A stretch of 10,360 nt of DNA from Chloroflexota bacterium (GTDB lineage Bacteria > Chloroflexota > UBA6077 > CF-72), in the NCBI GenBank assembly GCA_019247135.1, contig JAFAPL010000517.1:1-10360 (forward strand), in the 5' to 3' direction. Of the stretch, positions 7,168 to 10,360 are shown in pieces. Position 1 is the stretch's first letter. Every line of letters starts with the position of its first letter. The notes under the pieces were generated by a model. The model had not been told where the DNA came from. It saw nothing but the letters and a program-made list of their open reading frames with translations, and ran no database searches. The position numbers were made by a program, and so were the translations under genes.

Positions 7168-8255
7168 TCGCCCGCCTGCTCGTCATCCTCTTTGCCCTCG
7201 TCGTGATCGGCGCAGGTGTGTTCGTCGGCTCCTACTTGCTGGGTGACTCGAGACCGCTGCTTTCGACCAGCCTCGGCCAGGCGGTGGACCCACTCGCGCC
7301 GGTCGACGCGAACGACACGTCTCTGCAGACGGTGACGATCCCGCCCGGTTCGACCGCCGCGGACATCGGCGCGACGCTGCAGTCGCGTGGTCTCGTGCGC
7401 TCCGGCCTGGCGTTCCGTCTTGCCGCAGAACAATCGGGAGCTGGAAGCAATCTGGCCGCCGGTGATTACGAGCTGAGTCGCTCGATGTCGACGTCCGAAA
7501 TCATCGACGTGATCGCAAAAGGCCAGGTAAAGCGCGGACTGATCGCCACCATCCCGGAGGGTTGGCGCAGCGAGCAGATCGGGGATCGGCTGGAAGCCAC
7601 AGGCGTGGCCTCACGCGAGGAGTTTTTGACCGCGGTTGCGACGCCCCCGACGGTGCCGGGCATCGAGTTCTTAGGAGCTCCGCCGCTGACGAAGCTCGAA
7701 GGCTACTTGTTCCCGGAAACGTACGAGGTCAAGCAGAAGGTACCTGGCACACACGCGGCGGAGCTGATGGTGCGTATGTTCAGCCAGCGGGTCGGGGATG
7801 AGATCCGCGGGACCAACGAGTCGAAGCTATCGGCTCGGGACATCGTGACGCTCGCGTCCGTGGTGGAACGCGAGGCGAAGGTGGCGTCCGAACGGCCGAC
7901 GATCGCGAGCGTGTATCTGAACCGTCTGGCGGCGGGGCTGCCGCTGCAGGCGGATCCGACCGTGCAGTATGCGATCGCAACGCGGGATGGGCCCGCCGCT
8001 GCCGCGTACAACTACTGGCGACCATTGTCGGCCGCGGACTTGCAGATCGATTCGCCGTTCAACACGTATCTCTACCCTGGGTTGCCGCCGGGGCCGATCT
8101 GCAACCCTGGCGAGCCGTCGATCAAAGCCGTTCTGCAGCCGGCACACACGGATTACCTGTACTTCGTGGCGAAGAACGACGGCAGCGGGGAACACCTCTT
8201 TGCGCGCACGCTCGAGGAGCACAACGCGAATGTCGCGCGCGTGAGCGCCCACTAG
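7164..8255 (+). CDS. mltG: Endolytic murein transglycosylase MltG (YceG-like)
   Basis: MltG cuts nascent peptidoglycan glycan strands at the outer face of the membrane and so sets strand length. The 363-residue product starts with one membrane helix (residues 1-26). A LysM-like region follows (VTIPPGSTAADIGATLQSRG, 57-76; ATIPEGWRSEQIGDRL, 128-143). The catalytic YceG domain has LEGYLFPETY (178-187), ASVVEREAKVASER (231-244), LQADPTVQYA (261-270), SPFNTYLYPGLPPGPICNPG (297-316) and the ending LYFVAKNDGSGEHLFARTLEEHN. The catalytic Glu should be Glu235 in SVVERE. The start is fixed by GGAG at 7153-7156, seven bases before the ATG, and by the 4-base ATGA overlap with ruvX. The ruvX-mltG pairing is common in several phyla. 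A 258-base structured gap follows, so it is probably the last gene of its operon. Confidence 0.95.
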   Translation: MIARLLVILFALVVIGAGVFVGSYLLGDSRPLLSTSLGQAVDPLAPVDANDTSLQTVTIPPGSTAADIGATLQSRGLVRSGLAFRLAAEQSGAGSNLAAGDYELSRSMSTSEIIDVIAKGQVKRGLIATIPEGWRSEQIGDRLEATGVASREEFLTAVATPPTVPGIEFLGAPPLTKLEGYLFPETYEVKQKVPGTHAAELMVRMFSQRVGDEIRGTNESKLSARDIVTLASVVEREAKVASERPTIASVYLNRLAAGLPLQADPTVQYAIATRDGPAAAAYNYWRPLSAADLQIDSPFNTYLYPGLPPGPICNPGEPSIKAVLQPAHTDYLYFVAKNDGSGEHLFARTLEEHNANVARVSAH

Positions 8256-8270
8256 TTGCGTTAGATGTAC

Positions 8271-8356
8271 CTGGCGTGCTGCCGCGACTCTTCCGTGTGG
8301 GTTCAAGGGCTGGAAGCCCTTGAAAGATCCCGGAGGAGTGAGCGCCAGCACGCCAG
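8271..8356. other. 86-base rod-like inverted repeat, candidate structured RNA
   Basis: The outer arms CTGGCGTGCTG (8271-8281) and CAGCACGCCAG (8346-8356) are perfect reverse complements. Inside, ACTCTTCCG (8287-8295) pairs with CGGAGGAGT (8331-8339) using one G-U pair. The centre TTCAAGGGCT (8302-8311) pairs perfectly with AGCCCTTGAA (8315-8324) around a GGA loop. GCG/CGC (8284-8286/8343-8345) and GGG/TCC can bridge the internal loops, giving about 36 pairs in one rod. It begins 15 bases after the mltG stop and ends before the rpsB promoter. It has no U-tract and no coding potential. It may be the mltG 3' end, a small RNA, or one copy of an interspersed palindromic repeat. It lacks the SRP RNA core motif and is too short for 6S RNA. 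Confidence 0.6.
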
Positions 8357-8372
8357 AATCACCCCGTGGAGC

Positions 8373-8394
8373 GCCCGCGGAATGCGGCGCGGGC
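8373..8394 (+). terminator. GC hairpin upstream of the rpsB promoter
   Basis: GCCCGCG (8373-8379) and CGCGGGC (8388-8394) form a seven-pair stem with loop GAATGCGG. It lies directly upstream of the rpsB extended -10 element. It could stop readthrough from mltG or simply reflect local GC richness; no T-run follows immediately. Confidence 0.3.
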
Positions 8395-8400
8395 CGCGCT

Positions 8401-8409
8401 TGTTACACT
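8401..8409 (+). promoter_or_regulatory. Putative extended -10 promoter of rpsB-tsf-pyrH
   Basis: TGTTACACT reads as the extended element TGn followed by TACACT, which agrees with TATAAT at four of six positions. No good -35 is visible in the GC-rich stretch upstream, as expected for an extended -10 promoter. Transcription would start near 8416, giving a leader of roughly 98 bases before rpsB. An alternative -10, TGTAAT (8413-8418), overlaps it and would shift the start by about nine bases. Confidence 0.5.
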
Positions 8410-8417
8410 CTGTGTAA
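8403..8417. promoter_or_regulatory. Short dyad overlapping the rpsB -10 element
   Basis: TTACAC and GTGTAA are perfect six-base inverted arms separated by TCT. The dyad covers the proposed -10 hexamer, the position of a repressor operator. No second copy occurs near the other promoters here, and a six-base arm can arise by chance, so the operator reading is tentative. Confidence 0.3.
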
Positions 8418-8424
8418 TCCCACA

Positions 8425-8481
8425 CGCGGTATTCGTGCGCGCTCCGTGGCCCCCTCTGAGTGGGGGTCCAGCCACACCGCG
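8425..8481 (+). promoter_or_regulatory. Folded 5' leader of rpsB, candidate ribosomal-protein leader
   Basis: CGCGGT (8425-8430) pairs with ACCGCG (8476-8481). GTGGC (8446-8450) pairs with GCCAC (8471-8475), directly stacked on the first stem's 3' strand. CCCC (8451-8454) pairs with GGGG (8463-8466), leaving TCCA as a one-sided bulge. The first stem consumes the first G of a GGAGG at 8481-8485, and a second GGAGG follows at 8492-8496. Many ribosomal proteins repress their own message by binding such leaders, and S2 does so in E. coli. The same role here is inference. Confidence 0.4.
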
Positions 8482-8496
8482 GAGGACAAACGGAGG
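8481..8496 (+). promoter_or_regulatory. Tandem GGAGG ribosome binding sites of rpsB
   Basis: Two GGAGG motifs (8481-8485 and 8492-8496) precede rpsB. The closer one is 17 bases from the ATG, well beyond the usual 5-10. No better start codon lies between them, and the protein's family match begins just after this ATG. A weak GTTT/AAAC hairpin (8496-8499/8503-8506) could shorten the effective distance. Confidence 0.55.
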
Positions 8497-8513
8497 TTTT
8501 CAAAACACACCTG

Positions 8514-9341
8514 ATGCCCGCCCCTGTACAGATGAAGACGCTGCTCGAAGCAGGCGTCCATTTCGGCCATCAGACCCGCCGCTGGGACCCGCGTATGCGG
8601 CCCTTCATCTTCACCGAACGCAACGGCATTCACATCATCGATTTGCAGCAGACCGTTCGTCGACTCGACGAGGCGATGATGTTCGTGCGCCAACAAGCTA
8701 GCGACGGCAAGATGATGCTGTTCGTGGGTACAAAGAAACAGGCCCAGGACACCATCGCCGAGGAAGCGACGCGCGCCAATATGCCGTACGTCAATCAGCG
8801 CTGGATGGGCGGCACGCTCACGAACTTCAGCACGATTCTGACCCGCCTGCGGCGCATGGAAGATCTCGAGCGGCGCAAGGAAGCCGGCGAGTTCGAGCAG
8901 CTCCCCAAGAAGGAAGCCATCCAACTGGATGACGAGCTCGAGAAGCTGCAGCGCATGCTGGGCGGCCTGCGCAAGACGTATCGCCTGCCGGACATGGTTT
9001 TCGTGGTCGACCCACATCGAGAGGCCATCGCCGTCGCGGAGGCGAATCGGCTCAAGCTGCCGATCATCGCCATGGTTGATACCAACTGCAATCCGCAGCA
9101 GATCGACTGGCCGATTCCCTCGAATGACGACGCCATTCGTGCCGTCCGCCTGATTGCCGGCAAGATTGCCGACGCGATCGTGGAGGGCCGCGAACAGCGC
9201 GCAGCCGTCATGGGCGAGCCGCTCCCGGAGCGTGGACTCGAGGAAGAAGAAATCGAAGCGATGCCGGCCGAGCTGCCCATGATGACGGAAGAGGACTTCC
9301 TCATGGACGAGTACGACATGGACGAAGACGAGGACGCATAG
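8514..9341 (+). CDS. rpsB: 30S ribosomal protein S2
   Basis: S2 sits on the back of the 30S subunit between head and body. The 275-residue product shows the family signatures: [20 protein letters not shown] (7-26), the [12 protein letters not shown] segment (36-47), VGTKKQAQ (71-78), [14 protein letters not shown] (95-108), the helical hairpin around 113-150, [20 protein letters not shown] (158-177) and [20 protein letters not shown] (188-207). The C-terminus from about 241 is a strongly acidic Glu/Asp tail (EEEEIEA, then [12 protein letters not shown]), longer than in many S2 proteins. ATG 8514 is chosen because upstream in-frame codons give no S2-like residues. ATG 8532 is possible but further from the ribosome binding site. 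The gene heads the conserved rpsB-tsf-pyrH cluster. Confidence 0.97.
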   Translation: MPAPVQMKTLLEAGVHFGHQTRRWDPRMRPFIFTERNGIHIIDLQQTVRRLDEAMMFVRQQASDGKMMLFVGTKKQAQDTIAEEATRANMPYVNQRWMGGTLTNFSTILTRLRRMEDLERRKEAGEFEQLPKKEAIQLDDELEKLQRMLGGLRKTYRLPDMVFVVDPHREAIAVAEANRLKLPIIAMVDTNCNPQQIDWPIPSNDDAIRAVRLIAGKIADAIVEGREQRAAVMGEPLPERGLEEEEIEAMPAELPMMTEEDFLMDEYDMDEDEDA

Positions 9342-9354
9342 GGAGGGGTTATTC

Positions 9355-9375
9355 AAAGGGGGCTTCGCCCCCTTT
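9355..9375 (+). terminator. Attenuator-like hairpin between rpsB and tsf
   Basis: AAAGGGGG (9355-9362) pairs with CCCCCTTT (9368-9375) around CTTCG, a very stable stem with a short T-run on its 3' side. It lies 14 bases after the rpsB stop and ends nine bases before the tsf GGAGG. A leaky terminator between these genes would make S2 outnumber EF-Ts, as described for E. coli. The T-run is only three bases, so partial termination is likely. Confidence 0.6.
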
Positions 9376-9399
9376 CACCCCCCGGGAGGGTTTCAACAA

Positions 9400-9906
9400 G
9401 TGCCGTCAACGACGGAATTGATCAAGGAGCTCCGCGAGAAGACAGGCGCGGGGATCATGGAGTGCAAAAAAGCGATCGAGGACGCCGTCGGCGACCTGAG
9501 CCAGGCCGAGCAACTGCTCAAGGAGCGCGGCCTCGCCAAAGCCGCCAAGAAGATGGACCGCGAGGCGAATCAGGGCCTGGTCGAGAGCTATATCCACGCC
9601 GGTGGTCGAATCGGCGCTCTGGTCGAGGTGAACTGCGAGACCGACTTCGTCGCTCGCAACGACGAGTTTCGTGCGCTGGTCCACGACATCGCGATGCAAA
9701 TCGCGGCGATGAACCCGACGCGAATCACGGCCGACGAGCCTGCGCCGGATGGCGAAGGTGCCTTCGGCGACGTGCCACTGCTCGACCAGCCGTTCATTCG
9801 CGACAACAGCAAGACCATCCGCGACCTCGTACACGAGGGCATCGCGAAATTGGGCGAAAACATCGTGGTGCGCCGCTTCGCGCGGTTCCAGCTTGGAGGT
9901 CAGTGA
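9400..9906 (+). CDS. tsf: Translation elongation factor Ts, short form
   Basis: EF-Ts exchanges GDP for GTP on EF-Tu. The 168-residue product has the N-terminal UBA-like domain ([20 protein letters not shown], 5-24, to about 45), then the EF-Tu-contacting core with [16 protein letters not shown] (75-90). The ending contains LLDQPFIRD and a helical region up to [11 protein letters not shown]. It is much shorter than the 283-residue E. coli protein, which has a duplicated core, and resembles the single-core form of Thermus and related lineages. The GTG start is supported by GGAGG at 9385-9389, ten bases upstream. An in-frame extension upstream is unlikely because the attenuator-like hairpin lies there. 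It is probably co-transcribed with rpsB and pyrH. Confidence 0.95.
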   Translation: MPSTTELIKELREKTGAGIMECKKAIEDAVGDLSQAEQLLKERGLAKAAKKMDREANQGLVESYIHAGGRIGALVEVNCETDFVARNDEFRALVHDIAMQIAAMNPTRITADEPAPDGEGAFGDVPLLDQPFIRDNSKTIRDLVHEGIAKLGENIVVRRFARFQLGGQ

Positions 9907-9916
9907 CGACTCGACC

Positions 9917-10360
9917 GTGCTGACGCAGTCGTCAAGCAACGGTCAACTGCGATACCGCCGAATCCTGCTCAAGCTGAGCGGCGAGGCCATGCAGGGTTCG
10001 GCACCTTTCGGTATCGATTTCGGGACAGTCGAAGCGATCGCACGCCAGGTCGCCGCCGTCGTGACACGTGGCGTTGAAGTCGGCATCGTCATCGGCGGTG
10101 GCAATATCTGGCGCGGCGAGCCGGCCGCGGAGCGCGGCATGGAACGCGCCACCGCCGATTACATGGGCATGCTGGCGACGGTCATCAACGGCCTGGCGTT
10201 GCAGTCGGCGATGGAGCGGATTGGGCTGCACACACGCGTCCAGAGCGCGGTGACCATGACAGAAGTGGCCGAGCCGTACATCCGTAGACGCGCCATTCGC
10301 CATTTCGAAAAAGGCCGGGTGGTGATCTTCGCGGCCGGAACCGGCAATCCCTACATGACC
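9917..10360 (+). CDS. pyrH: UMP kinase (uridylate kinase), cut by the window end
   Basis: PyrH phosphorylates UMP to UDP in pyrimidine nucleotide synthesis and belongs to the amino-acid-kinase fold. The first 148 codons are present; family members are about 240 residues, so roughly 90 are missing. Visible motifs are [14 protein letters not shown] (14-27), [12 protein letters not shown] (56-67), the UMP-binding-type [16 protein letters not shown] (77-92) and the phosphate-loop-like [11 protein letters not shown] (138-148). The GTG at 9917 is the only plausible start before RYRRILLKL. Its nearest GGAGG (9895-9899) is 17 bases away and lies inside the tsf coding end. A GTG at 9903 in another frame overlaps the tsf stop and terminates after six codons at 9921-9923. 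The 10-base gap to tsf indicates one operon. Confidence 0.95.
   Translation, partial: MLTQSSSNGQLRYRRILLKLSGEAMQGSAPFGIDFGTVEAIARQVAAVVTRGVEVGIVIGGGNIWRGEPAAERGMERATADYMGMLATVINGLALQSAMERIGLHTRVQSAVTMTEVAEPYIRRRAIRHFEKGRVVIFAAGTGNPYMT

Noticed and set aside
8298..8330. tRNA T-arm lookalike (GGGTTCAAGGG) in the mltG-rpsB gap
   Set aside because: No acceptor, D or anticodon arm can be drawn around it; the bases belong to the central stem of the large inverted repeat.
8271..8356. SRP (4.5S) RNA or 6S RNA
   Set aside because: The apical loop lacks the conserved asymmetric-loop sequence of SRP RNA, and the rod is about half the length of 6S RNA with no large central bubble.
8403..9356. Long open frame of 317 codons on the - strand, opposite rpsB
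   Set aside because: It lies antisense to an unmistakable ribosomal protein gene, its translation resembles no known family, and GC-rich coding DNA often leaves the opposite strand open.

Overview
The window is a contiguous, GC-rich stretch of bacterial chromosome. Nine genes lie on the + strand and together fill most of it. All are core housekeeping genes except one poorly understood membrane protein. Gene content and sequence style point to a Chloroflexota-like bacterium or a related deep-branching GC-rich lineage: a sigma-70 with a helical spacer between regions 1.2 and 2, alaS - membrane baseplate-J-like protein - ruvX - mltG, then rpsB - tsf - pyrH with a short-form EF-Ts. The lineage call is inference from gene order and protein style, not from a search. 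I see no mobile element, tRNA, rRNA or CRISPR array.

Layout. (1) 48-1481: primary sigma factor, ending in a perfect 26-bp palindrome that looks like a U-tract-less terminator. (2) 1592-2404: a YycJ/WalJ-type metallo-beta-lactamase-fold hydrolase, with a -10-like box only 15 bases before its ATG. (3) 2453-5086: alanyl-tRNA synthetase, with an extended -10-like box only 14 bases before its preferred ATG. (4) 5087-5231: a 145-base gap with two hairpins and a TATGAT box. (5) 5232-8255: a tight operon of a membrane-anchored baseplate-J-like protein, ruvX and mltG, with gene overlaps of 20 and 4 bases. (6) 8256-8513: a 258-base gap dense in structure. It holds an 86-base rod-like inverted repeat, a second GC hairpin, an extended -10 promoter overlapped by a short dyad, and a folded leader ending at the rpsB ribosome binding sites. 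(7) 8514 to the window end: rpsB, an attenuator-like hairpin, tsf, and the first 148 codons of pyrH.

Together the genes cover transcription initiation (sigma), translation (AlaS, S2, EF-Ts), pyrimidine nucleotide supply (UMP kinase), ribosomal RNA or Holliday-junction metabolism (RuvX) and cell-wall glycan processing (MltG). The least understood parts are the baseplate-J-like protein inside the ruvX-mltG operon and the non-coding region upstream of rpsB. No defence or biosynthetic system is visible; the new biology, if any, lies in those two places.
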